This document shows, one piece after another, positions 1 to 10,138 of a DNA stretch of 64,000 nucleotides; the stretch's first letter is position 1; each line of letters begins with the position of its first letter. This DNA comes from Manduca sexta (Eukaryota; Arthropoda; Insecta; Lepidoptera; Sphingidae). The translations under genes and the position numbers were made by a program. The notes beneath the pieces were generated by a model. It searched no databases. It saw nothing but the letters and a program-made list of their open reading frames with translations, and was not told the DNA's origin. Location of the stretch: the NCBI RefSeq assembly GCF_014839805.1, contig NC_051138.1:9670983-9734982 (forward strand). Direction: 5' to 3'.

Positions 1-745
1 TAGAATACTGTAAAAAAAACATTAATATTTTAGAATTAATGAAAATAAACCTGTTCTAATAAAATTAATGAAATATTGGTTACAATATAGCAGACTGAAA
101 ACCAAAAAATTCCTACAGCCAATTAAGTATCAACCTGGACAACACAAAATTGGGGTTTCTTTTTTTTTATTTATTTAATATAATATTAGCTGCCCAAGGC
201 TGGATTTGTTCATCTAATTAGCCTATAAAAATGGTAATGATAAAAGTATCATGGTAGGGATAAGGGCATACCCAGTTTAAGGTCAAAGTGGGACAAATGC
301 CACATTTAGGACTAGGAGGTAATGGGATATGTCTGATTTTTATTTGGTCACAGTAATTCAACAAAACATAGAAAAGATAAACTGCTAAAAATTGATGCAA
401 CTTTGCCAATGATTTTAAATTGTATGTACAGTATATCATTTCACAATATTGAATAAAAAGGGAAGGGAAGATATTTTGCCTATTTACTGAAATAAAAAAC
501 ATATATGATTATATTGTGTGCATAAAAATGAGATCACATGGAGGAGCAGGGAGCATAACCATAGAATAGAAATTCATGCTTTTAACGTGGGATTCAGCTT
601 CAGAATCCAATAAATGATTGATGCAGCATAGTGATTAATTGTTTAGGAAAAAATCCCAAAATTTTATAGAAATTTATTAATAGTTAGAGTGTTGTATTGT
701 ATCAATCATGCATTTTATGGTGATTTTTTTATTATATCATTACAG
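1..745 (+). other. Intron upstream of the COX7A terminal exon
   Basis: AT-rich sequence with no recognisable exon. It ends in a pyrimidine-rich tract and CAG acceptor at 743-745, directly before the COX7A coding exon. I therefore read it as the 3' part of an intron whose upstream exons lie outside the window. No repeat family is recognised in it. Confidence 0.6.
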
Positions 746-889
746 AAAGACAATGATTTGCCAGTGTTCCTGAAGGGTGGCCCATTTGATGCTATCCTGT
801 ACCGTCTCACAATGGCTCTCTGTGTGCTTGGAGTTGCTGGTGTGGTGCATGCTGTCTACAGCCATGCTGTTCCAAAGAAGCAATCTTAA
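746..889 (+). CDS. COX7A: Cytochrome c oxidase subunit 7A, terminal exon (partial)
   Basis: Encodes the C-terminal 47 residues of the nuclear-encoded COX subunit 7A, a small inner-mitochondrial-membrane subunit of complex IV. The segment shows the family pattern: an acidic start (DNDLP), the matrix-side motif LKGGPFDAILYRLTM, one hydrophobic transmembrane helix (ALCVLGVAGVVHAVY) and a short basic tail (PKKQS). The exon begins after the CAG acceptor at 743-745 and ends with TAA at 887-889. An ATG at 689 lies in the same frame, but it sits in the intron and is not the start. The N-terminal mitochondrial presequence and first exon(s) must lie upstream of position 1. Within this exon the frame is intact. 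Family assignment rests on the conserved LKGG...LYR segment. Confidence 0.85.
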   Translation, partial: KDNDLPVFLKGGPFDAILYRLTMALCVLGVAGVVHAVYSHAVPKKQS

Positions 890-954
890 TTTGTGTTATT
901 TTATCAATAATGTATTAGCTGACTGTGTTATAAATGAAAAAGGCATCATTTAGC

Positions 955-960
955 ATTAAA
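955..960 (+). terminator. Putative poly(A) signal of COX7A
   Basis: ATTAAA, the commonest variant of the cleavage/polyadenylation signal, lies 66 bases after the COX7A stop codon. It is placed by sequence only; no transcript end is visible. Confidence 0.4.
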
Positions 961-1596
961 ATTGGTGCAATTAACAGTTTTTGTTGAAGTTTTCATTTGT
1001 TAAACCTATGTTCCCCTGCATCATTTCGTGCTTTCTACATAGATTTATGATTTCCTTGATCAGAGATTACCGTTTTCGCTCTTAAGCTCTTACAATCCGT
1101 AGAGGTAGTTTGAAAACGATCTATAAAAGAAAATTATAAATTGATTGAATCTGTCAAATCACCAATAATAAATTACGTAGGTATAAGTAGTCAGGAGCCT
1201 TAATCCATCTGCATGGGCATATGCGTCTTTTTTAATTACGAGGGTCCTAATCAAAGGCCACTTTTACAAGCGATACGGGTAAAAGTCATAACACCCCTAT
1301 AATCCTATACGGCCACTGGAGCTGTCCTTCGATTAGAATGCGGCGGAATAAGGACCACTGCAATAATTCCGTTTTCCTATCCCCTCGGCCCATTGTAATC
1401 GCAGGTAAAAGAGTTACACCCACGTTTACAACCTTTAAACCACGAGAACGAATCATGCAAAATTAATTGAACTTAAACACAAGAATATGCCCAATGTTTA
1501 ACTTATAGTTTTCATGCAGTCATTTTCGATTAGTTTACAAACTAATTAATCTTAGAAGTGATGAGAAGTCGAAAAAAATAATTGTAATCAAATTTT
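961..1596. other. Intergenic, no gene recognised
   Basis: AT-rich sequence between the COX7A 3' end and an inserted retroelement. No conserved coding frame or repeat family is recognised. Confidence 0.5.
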
Positions 1597-1612
1597 AAGA
1601 ATTTCCCACCTT

Positions 1613-2207
1613 ATTTTTTTTTTTTTTTTTTTGTTTCGCGGAGAGAGTACCTTATTACTACCGCCCAGCCTTCGCGGGAGGCGACTGAGCGGTTATGCTG
1701 AGGTAACCGTGCCTTACGGCCCAACGTTGAGCCGCCCGGATTTGATGGTGACCTTCGAGCGACCGCCGGGCCGAGTCCCTAACCATAACCGTACAACTTA
1801 ACCTATGCACGGCTTACCAGCTAAAACTCCGCGGTGGCCCTCTTCGGCGCATTTGGGACGGCTGCGGGCTTCGTCTGACGTTGTAGTGTCTAAGTCTACG
1901 ACCGCAGCCGTCCCTGCGCGGTGCCGCCTTGCGGCCCGTCTCCTATGGAGGGGGGGGGGGGGGGCTCAGAAGCCCCCGCGCACCAAAGGACGCCTTCGGC
2001 GTCTACGGCAGTATGAGGCCAACAACACACTGCCATCCATCCCGGGGGTCAACCGAAAAATGTGCAAAATGCACAAAAATGCTCTAGGGCGGACAGCCCC
2101 CTGCTGCCCGCCGACGACCCCCTTCGTGGCCCCTATTAGTCGCCTCTTACGACAGGCAGGGGATACCGTGGTGGAATTCTCCAAACGCCCCCATTCCACA
2201 GGGCGGA
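1613..2207 (-). mobile_element. Poly(A)-tailed retroposon with 16-bp target duplication
   Basis: A GC-rich insert in AT-rich DNA. It is bounded by perfect 16-bp direct repeats, AAGAATTTCCCACCTT, at 1597-1612 and 2208-2223. At the left it starts with a run of about 19 T, which is a poly(A) tail on the minus strand, so the element lies in minus orientation. A long direct repeat plus an A-tail is the hallmark of LINE-machinery (target-primed) insertion. The body has an uninterrupted G run near 1950 and no convincing reverse-transcriptase frame. It is therefore either a SINE-like element or a 5'-truncated 3' end of a non-LTR retrotransposon. The open frames across it on both strands reflect base composition, not a gene. 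I cannot name the family. Confidence 0.8.
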
Positions 2208-2223
2208 AAGAATTTCCCACCTT

Positions 2224-4292
2224 GCTGTCTTTTAAGGCTGATTTTAGCCAAAATAGCCCCTATGAAGGACTATGTTTTTTAATGAATATGTAAGTTGAGA
2301 GTCTGGAGAAGTTTTTGATCTACCTTAGAACCACAAAGTCACCTGTTTAGGATTTTAAATTTAAAGAAATTTTAAGTCATAATTCATCGAACATAAGTTT
2401 TTCACTTTACACCAACATTTTCATAATTTTCATTAAAGTTACGAAGCTGATTGTTTATAGCAAAAAAATATAACTAATGTTAATTTAATTGCAATAAAAA
2501 AAACTCGAATAAATCTACTTTTTTAAAATGAAAACATTTAATCGTTCAAATCGAAAATTCACAAATATTCTGAAAAATATTCATAACTCGAAAACTATGA
2601 AAAATCGCGGAACATACATGGGGGTGATTCGGATACCCCAAGGGGTGTTCTATCTCTGGACCTCCGCATGACACTACTTTCTGGGACACCCTGTATAAGC
2701 AGAGAACATGATAAGTGCCGCCATATTAGATTCGTCTCAAGTTATACGAAATTTATTTAAAGCAAGATAATCATTTACCTAAGTCGAATTACAAGATAAA
2801 AACTTATCACTGAACAATTTTTTATTTATGACGAATAGACAAACTCTGTTCTTTCGGGTCGTAGACTTTTGAACAGAAAAACTGACTCCAAAAACGAACT
2901 AATAAAACTCTAATCTGCATATATCAAGGTCATACGGTGGCACGCGGCCAGGTGCTGATATTTGTAATTAGATTTAAAAATTAAAATCTTTAATTTTGTG
3001 GATGGATTTAAATGAAAAGTTACTACATAACAAGTTCAGGAGGCGGCACTTTCAGGAAGGCGACAAATGACTAAAATTAAACTAAAGCGCGCATCACGCT
3101 TATTTATTTATTTTTGGTGAAAGAGGCGCCCTTTTATTTTATATTTTGCTCTAAGACAGAGCTTAAGGGCGGCAAAAGCCCACGTCGCGCCACTGTGTTC
3201 GATCGCTACCAATTTTTACAGGATCACACTGTGGGCTACTCTGAAGATTACCTAAAAAAATGATCAAAATCACTCCAGCCGTTGTGGTGCCAATAGGGAA
3301 CATATAAGTACTTATAGACACATTTATTTACATGAGTAGGTATATGTAATGCATTCTATGTGGTTATTTTATTTGGTGCATATAACACAGTCCTAACGGA
3401 GAACCAAGGCATATCTGGCCGCTTTAGATTTGGATATCTGTTTACGGACTACGTTTCACGTTTTTTCATATAGTTATCACATAACCTGGGTAAATATTAA
3501 AATATGGCTTATATATATAGCTGTTTGTATAACTTTACATTTAACTTATTTACTAGGTGCGCACCTGTATCAAATAAAAGTTCAAGATTAACATTTTAAC
3601 ATTTTATAATTTCGTTTAACTAAGCAGATATCATAATGTAACATAGAACACTGGCATTACCTAGGCATAACGCCATACATTTATATACATTAAATGCATT
3701 TATTGTAATTTTATATCTTGCAACTATCCTCAAGCACTAAGATAGATCTATGTTTTTCTTAAAAACATTTAAAAATCCAAAATACTATTGTACCCCCAGA
3801 AATAAAAGATCAGGTACAAAGATAGTCATAAAAAAAATAAATAAACGATTTCAAGATGGATTTTATACACCAGAAATCTAACATAAATATCAAGAATAAC
3901 AGGATGAGAACATAATACAACTATTTTACAAATTTCAATTAAATATATTTAACACTATTACAAGTCCAATAGAATCTCATGCAAAATGCTCAACACAGCC
4001 ATAAATTGTACAAATCTCGTAAGTAGTATCTATTTATCTCAAAAAGATCAGATTTCCAATATGTAACCAAAAGGAACGAATACATTCAAAATATTTATCG
4101 ACACTGGATAACGTAATAATAAGTAAGTACTTATATTACTAGATACAATATAATACTAAAAGGTAAAGCTAATTAATTAGCATATGCTATAACATACATA
4201 AATTACTATTTCTAAAACATTTATTTATAACTAGTAATTAATGATTAGGAACATAGGTAAATCATAATATTAACAGACATATTATTTATCAA
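2224..4292. other. Intergenic, AT-rich
   Basis: No gene seen. The segment at 3100-3190 is more GC-rich and looks repeat-derived, but I could not assign it. The rest is AT-rich sequence leading into the region downstream of synaptojanin. Confidence 0.5.
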
Positions 4293-4388
4293 CCATATTG
4301 GCAGCGTGGTGGACAAAAGGCTTTAGCCCTCTCAATGTTAAAGGCCTCTACCCTGCAATGGAATAGTATTATACAGGTTGATATCATT
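4293..4388 (+). mobile_element. SINE 3'-end fragment
   Basis: A degenerate copy of the 3' part of the lepidopteran SINE found in fuller form at 26182-26512 and 54553-54885. It keeps the order 'gcgtggtggac', an 'aggcctctaccc'-like block and 'agtattatacagg'. The tRNA-like head is missing. Confidence 0.6.
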
Positions 4389-4958
4389 TTAAAAGGTAGA
4401 TATACTAATTAAAGGTAGCTTATATGGAGTAAAATGCATGTCCCTATTTTGAAAAAACATATTGTTCTTAATCTAAAACTACAATACAAAAATAAAAAAT
4501 ATACGCATTTGTATAAAATAATTCAATAACTTGTACAAGAAAATACGTAAAGTTTAGAAAAGATTCGATGCAAATAAGGACATTATTTTATACAACTTCC
4601 ACACTGGCACAATAAATACAATAGCTGATTTACAAATAAATAAGTAGTATACTCATATTTATTGCACTAACATCTAAACTAAATTCCAACAAGAGTATTC
4701 ACCCATTTTGTTCATATCTACGATATCTATTTGCTTAATAGCATCAATTTCAAACAGCATCAAACAAAATATTGATTTATACTTTGTTGCGGAGCCGCTC
4801 AATTTTATAAGTAAATCTATAGTAAACTTTCCCACTCTATGCTATATCATTTCTAATATTGTGGTATATTTATTTGCAATTCTGTATGGGTATTGGATAT
4901 AAGTACCAAATTATTAATTACATGATAATTGTAATAACTCAGTATACAATGTCTACGT
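4389..4958 (-). other. 3' flank / UTR of synaptojanin
   Basis: AT-rich sequence downstream of the synaptojanin stop. The first AATAAA on the gene strand is at 4869-4874, about 85 bases past the stop. It is a candidate cleavage signal, but AT richness makes such hexamers common here. No other gene is recognised. Confidence 0.4.
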
Positions 4959-7900
4959 TTAAGAGGCTGGTCGTGGGCGAGCTGGCAATGGAGGCGGTGC
5001 GCCTTGTCTAGCGGGCACGGGCGGTGGTGGTCCAAGCGGCGGCGGAGTGCTCACCTCCGGGGGCGGGGGTGGAGCACAGGTCGGTGGGGGGATGTTATCC
5101 GCAGGTGGAGATGAAGGTTTGTTAGCCTCTGGTGGAAGCGGCGCCGGACGAGGTGGTGGAGGTCGCGCCGGACTCACAGGCGGCACTCTCGACGGTACCA
5201 ACGGCGTTGGTGATGGTGCGGGTGGTCTACTGGGTTGCTGTCTCCGCGGGGTCGGTGGTGCCGATCTCAAGGGCCTTTCTGTTTGAGCTTCTCCAAATAG
5301 CGGTATAGTATTATTTGAACATAAATTTATTTCAGTTCGTACAATATCGACCCAGTTGGGTGACTTCAATTCAATTCTTAGTGGAATTGAACAAACTGAC
5401 AACTGACCTTTCTGGGCAGCTGCTAAAGCATTTTGCCCTTCACGAAATGTAATACTTAATGTTTGGTCATCAATAAAACGAACAAGCGTGACTTCACCAA
5501 ACGTTGCTAATTCTTGTAGTACAGCTGCCATAACATTATCGTCAAAAATCGTTTCATCGCTATTATACTCTTCAAATGGTTGAACAATTATACTAGCATC
5601 AGGCGGACCAAGATCTTTAACAACTTCATAGAACACCTCCATGCATTTTGTGTAACTTACTTGAAGGACTTCAATTTCCAGTATTGCAATCACGGGTCTG
5701 TGATCACTCTGTTTCAACTCTGCTCTACCATAATGTAGTAATTTTCCGGCCCCCATTTCTGAAGTTCCATCTGGGTCAATAGTGTATTTCCTGCTTCTCC
5801 ACAATACACGATCGGTCCACGCTGGAGCTCTGCATTTTTCGCTGGTGTCATAGTCATCACTAAACAAGTCGTACTTGTATGTTGGTGAAAACGTAATTTC
5901 ACCTTCAAAACAATTTTTGAAAACTAGGCCTTGTGATTTTTGTTGGATGAGTTGATCTTTTTCTAGTAATTGTTGTATATTGTTCAGTGCTGCTAGTGAT
6001 CGCACTTCATCCTTATCTAAATCGATACGATAATTAAAGTCGCCGCACCAGAACACGTAGTCATGTGAGTACAGAGATCTACCCATAGGAAAGGCGATTT
6101 TCCTAGTTATTTCTGTGTAATCTGCATTACGTTCAGAGACTTGTGATTGGCCAGCAGCAAAGTGGGCACATACAAAACATAATGACGTGCCGTAAATGAC
6201 CATACGTATACCAACTGCGCCCTTATTACCAGTAGCACCTCCCAAACCTGTTTTTACAGAATCAAGTGCAACATCTCTAATATGTGGAATTAAATCTTTT
6301 CTAACAAATATAAATAAACATACCCCAACTAGCTGGTGGCTAGAAAGAAGAGTATAAGAAGCATCTCTACATAAGACTTTCTCAAGTTCTTCACTCCAAG
6401 CTTTAGCATTATCAGAACTTGCAGCCATTATATTGCTGGCATTTAGATCTACTATTTCTTCAAATCCTATGGCAAAAATATCAGATGGGTGCTCTTTTAA
6501 ATTCACTGTATTTACTAATGATGAATTTGGACAGTCCAATAACCAATCAGCCAACGAAACATCTTTATAAGCCAAACTCCTAAAATGCTTGCCACCATTT
6601 ACGTTGTATGTACCAATAGTAATTCGTATTGTAGTTGGTTGAGTAAATTCACTAGTTCTGCGACACATCTCTCGGAGCACTGGTGTTGCAGTGTGTAATA
6701 TATTTGATGGTAATAAAATCCTAGTGCGGTCAGCCAATTCAGAGTTCAGTGTTGAACCCAATAATAATATGTCTATAGCTTCCTGCTTAGAATTGTCCAA
6801 AAGATTGTTTTGAATTGTACGAGCAGCTGACCTAGCACCATCAATTAACTTGGAACCTCCCTGAATAGCTCCTGTGCCTGCATATATTTTAGATATTTCA
6901 TTTCCATTATTTATCCACATTTGCTTAAAAACTTCTTCAAACCTATTAACATTTTGTTTCTTATCTAGACACTGCAATAACATCAATTGCACGGCAAGCA
7001 TTTCTATGCCTATAAATGTTTGTATGCAGTTAGTTCGGTCTAAGCAATCTAGACAGTTGGTGCGAATAACACCTTTTTGAATATTATAAATGTCTACACC
7101 TCTAGCACTAAATATGCCAATATCATCATAGTGTTTTTCTACAATTCTTTTAAATTTAGCCAAGGCAGATTCCACAGAAGATGCCCGAACTTCCTGGTGG
7201 TAATCAAAAATGATTTGAATGATATCAGCATGTGGAGACTCATTAATATGCTTTTGAAATGCATTGCTTAGGGTGGCTTCACCTTCACTTCCTCCAATAA
7301 GACTAGATCCAAGTAGATTTACAACAGTCACCCCACCATAGTTTCGTTTCAGTTGAGAAAAATGCCTATCACAAGCGCTAGTTGAGGCATCATAGCCTCT
7401 GGACATTTTTACTTTATGAGATCCAACTTGGATGCCTGGTTGCTCCCAAAACAATGGCACTGATCCCCTAGTCTGAACATAGGATGCTACGGAGTCATCA
7501 ATATATATTGCTTGTTCGGTTTCAACAAAATTAGCAACATTGCCATCATCATTACATCCTCGCACATTGAACCTTGTTCCTGCTCTTTCACAACTAAGCC
7601 TGGACACTAGCGCCGCTCGAGCCTGACGATGCCCCACATAGACGGTGCGAATTTCAACAGAACCACACATGGCCCTTGTAAGCCAATCCTCACAATCAAT
7701 ACCATATCTTATCAGATGGATAAATAGTGTTCTGTTCCAGAAAAATCTATTATCAGGACTGGCAGCCTTGCTTTTTCTTTGTGCGCACAACGTTAGATCA
7801 AAAAGATTGTCATTTACTTTTCCTGAATTCCATGAGAAATAAAAAGTTCCCGAATTTAACAATTTTCTTACCTCCGAAACTTTGTCTTCGCCTTGTGACT

Positions 7901-8228
7901 GATAAAACAAAGGTAGGAATTGCGTTTGTGTGATTTTGAAGACTTCGACATCGCCGATTTTTCCGACGGAGCAGCAGCCCGTGACGAGGACGAGGTAAAG
8001 AAGAAAACTTTCGCCGGAGTTTAGTTGCAATACTCCTAGGCAGCCATAGGCGTCTGCGATTTTGTGATACTGTTTCCGTAAAGTTTCAGCTTCTTGAGAT
8101 GATAATGAGACTACTGCTTGGGATTCAAACAGAAGTGCCGTGTCTTTATTTCTATGTTGCAAAATTATACTGTATGGACTTGGTGGCGAAGATTTTTCGA
8201 GCACTTTAAATCCTTTTGACATAGCCAT
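4959..8228 (-). CDS. Synj: Synaptojanin, inositol polyphosphate 5-phosphatase with Sac1 domain
   Basis: A 1,089-residue frame, intact from ATG (8226-8228) to TAA (4959-4961). Known role of the family: it dephosphorylates PI(4,5)P2 and other phosphoinositides during clathrin uncoating at nerve terminals. The Sac1 domain covers about residues 1-500, with the CX5R catalytic motif RTNCLDCLDRTN (Cys392, Arg398). The 5-phosphatase domain covers about 535-860: YNVNGG (541-546), GATGNKGAV (664-672), WCGDFNYR (727-734), PAWTDRVLW (802-810) and SDHRP (841-845). An RRM-like segment follows (about 870-970), then a proline-rich tail (about 985-1089) of the kind that binds SH3 domains. No NPF repeats are seen, so this is a short-tail form. 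All catalytic residues expected for both phosphatases are present. There is no intron anywhere in the frame, which is unusual beside the 12-exon neighbour. It lies 3.5 kb downstream of FIG4 on the same strand. Confidence 0.95.
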   Translation of the reverse strand: MAMSKGFKVLEKSSPPSPYSIILQHRNKDTALLFESQAVVSLSSQEAETLRKQYHKIADAYGCLGVLQLNSGESFLLYLVLVTGCCSVGKIGDVEVFKITQTQFLPLFYQSQGEDKVSEVRKLLNSGTFYFSWNSGKVNDNLFDLTLCAQRKSKAASPDNRFFWNRTLFIHLIRYGIDCEDWLTRAMCGSVEIRTVYVGHRQARAALVSRLSCERAGTRFNVRGCNDDGNVANFVETEQAIYIDDSVASYVQTRGSVPLFWEQPGIQVGSHKVKMSRGYDASTSACDRHFSQLKRNYGGVTVVNLLGSSLIGGSEGEATLSNAFQKHINESPHADIIQIIFDYHQEVRASSVESALAKFKRIVEKHYDDIGIFSARGVDIYNIQKGVIRTNCLDCLDRTNCIQTFIGIEMLAVQLMLLQCLDKKQNVNRFEEVFKQMWINNGNEISKIYAGTGAIQGGSKLIDGARSAARTIQNNLLDNSKQEAIDILLLGSTLNSELADRTRILLPSNILHTATPVLREMCRRTSEFTQPTTIRITIGTYNVNGGKHFRSLAYKDVSLADWLLDCPNSSLVNTVNLKEHPSDIFAIGFEEIVDLNASNIMAASSDNAKAWSEELEKVLCRDASYTLLSSHQLVGVCLFIFVRKDLIPHIRDVALDSVKTGLGGATGNKGAVGIRMVIYGTSLCFVCAHFAAGQSQVSERNADYTEITRKIAFPMGRSLYSHDYVFWCGDFNYRIDLDKDEVRSLAALNNIQQLLEKDQLIQQKSQGLVFKNCFEGEITFSPTYKYDLFSDDYDTSEKCRAPAWTDRVLWRSRKYTIDPDGTSEMGAGKLLHYGRAELKQSDHRPVIAILEIEVLQVSYTKCMEVFYEVVKDLGPPDASIIVQPFEEYNSDETIFDDNVMAAVLQELATFGEVTLVRFIDDQTLSITFREGQNALAAAQKGQLSVCSIPLRIELKSPNWVDIVRTEINLCSNNTIPLFGEAQTERPLRSAPPTPRRQQPSRPPAPSPTPLVPSRVPPVSPARPPPPRPAPLPPEANKPSSPPADNIPPPTCAPPPPPEVSTPPPLGPPPPVPARQGAPPPLPARPRPAS

Positions 8229-9038
8229 GACTGCAGTATGCAGACAGCCGAGTTTACTTAGAACTAATAGCCATCCGCCTCTTGCTAATCCAATTCCAAC
8301 TTTAGAAAGATTCTAATTCCCACTACAATCACCCATAGAAGTCCGATAATGCAAATGTCACATTTAGGGTTACTAGCTGATGAAATTAAATTACCCTTAA
8401 TAAGTAACTAGATATTACTCGCAGCAATGCCCAGAACAAAACTTTCAGCGTTCCCTAAATAAAAGCCTTAACTAGTTACTAACATTCATTGTTACAATAC
8501 TCGATTATTATAACATTGAATGCTGAAATAATAGGGAAATTATTCAAAATGGCACAATTTACTTTTAAAACATTAAGTGTTGCAATAATCGACATTTAGA
8601 AAATCTTTTCGACCTCTAATCGATTTATCAGATTTCGGTTCTTTTGTATTCGAGAATTAATATTTTTCAAAAAGAATCACCATTCTTAGTACGAAATAAA
8701 ACAAATGAAATTTCTAAATCATAACGTAATTTAAGTTTTTACCCAGACCCTATCCTTTACACATCTCACATCCACTGTATGAATACTATTAATAGAACCA
8801 ATAGACATATTGCCATCCCGTTTACAAGCAAAGTATTTTAAAAGTGATGATTTCTTCAAATATAATTATTTTACTTGAACCTGGGGAAATCTTTTAGGTT
8901 GGGAGCCGTCTGAGACACGTCAGAAATGCAATAGGCAGTGTTCACAAATGCATATAGGTACATGTCAATAAACCAAAGAGAAAACGTACTTTTTACACGA
9001 TAAAGTAAAGTCCTCATCTGAAGGACTTCAGTATCAAG

Positions 9039-9094
9039 CTCAGAACAAGAACAAGCAATCAAGTATACTGTATATTGCTTGTCATTGTTCTGAG
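9039..9094. other. Imperfect 21-bp inverted repeat (hairpin)
   Basis: The arms 9039-9059 and 9074-9094 are reverse complements with two adjacent central mismatches, around a 14-base loop. The arm length and loop size fit a small pre-miRNA-like hairpin, but pairing does not extend well beyond the arms. I do not recognise either arm as a known microRNA. Confidence 0.5.
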
Positions 9095-9949
9095 AAGTAT
9101 ATCGTCCCTTTTCTGTTTTTTGACATCAACCCCTACTACCTAACTTCAATGGTTTATAACTTGTGGGTTTTTCAACAGATTTCAATGATTAATTCTGTTT
9201 TAGAATTTACACGATGTACATTTTATAAAAGTTATAAAAAAATTAGTAACATACCCTATTCAGTATAATGGCTTTTTTTACAATGAAATTAATGAAATAT
9301 TATTCAAATAACTAAAAAAAATAAAGAACCAAAGGTAAAGATAACATATTGGCGAAATATTAAATGTTAAATTTTTTTCTTCTATACGTATTATTAATTT
9401 CCAATAGGTAAGTAGCTTTTAAAATACGGTAGCGCGCTGTTTTTCTGGAAGCACCGCCTCAAGTATTTTTACCTATGGCTTATGTCTCTATGCGTTATAT
9501 CTATATAGGTTGTCTGTATGTATCTTGAAGAGCGTTATGCTGTTGTGATCACTGCGTAACAATGTTGGATTTGTCAATAGACTTTATAGGCGGCGGCCCA
9601 CGGGCGGTAGGCGCCAAGCAAGCGCCTACAGGGCGGATTTTAAAGTACGAGCAGCAAAAATAAGGCCAACTTTCTGAAACTTTGTGTATTTTCGCCTTTT
9701 TTTTAGGTTCCTGTTAAACAAAATTTTGTTCCTTCCTTTTTTCCAACTGCCCAAAATAATTATATGTAAGTAAATTTTACGTACACCGATATTTATAGAT
9801 ATCTAATCGAAATTTTAATAGTATTGATTACAGTTATCATCGAAATTATTGAGATAAGAAACACCTACTTAGTTATGTAAATACACTAGGATTTTAAGCA
9901 ATGTATTATTACAAAGTAGATATTCTGACAACACAGAAAGCACAACCAG

Positions 9950-10138
9950 TTCATTTACTTTTCGCCGTGCGTAGTTATTCCGTCCCATGTAATAGGGAGC
10001 GAGTCTGTCGCCGTATTGGGCACATATTTTAGACTCCGGGCTAATACCGAGAAGAAATCCAATAGAAGTGTTCGACCCGGGATTTGAACCCGATACCACC
10101 GAGCGTGAGTTGTAAACTACGCTACTGAGACAGTGAAC
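9950..10138 (-). mobile_element. tRNA-derived SINE (minus strand)
   Basis: Read on the minus strand, it opens with a tRNA-like head: an A-box-like stretch at 'agtagcgtagttt' and a B box at GGTTCAAATCC. The body follows ('tagcccggagtc', 'cccaatacggcgac', 'catgggacgg'). The same body recurs on the plus strand at about 20480-20600. The boundaries are approximate, and I could not identify a target duplication. This is a pol III retroposon, not a functional tRNA: the head does not fold as a full cloverleaf. Confidence 0.7.

Noticed and set aside
1805..2293. A 162-codon open frame on the plus strand, and an 84-codon one opposite it
   Set aside because: Both lie inside the GC-rich retroposon bounded by the 16-bp duplication, run antisense or across its end, and have no domain. 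They are composition effects.
5047..5286. A glycine-rich plus-strand frame of 79 codons
   Set aside because: It is the reverse reading of the proline-rich tail of synaptojanin.
10069..10138. A possible tRNA gene on the minus strand
   Set aside because: A and B boxes are present, but the arms do not form a full cloverleaf and the sequence continues into a SINE body, so it is a retroposon head.
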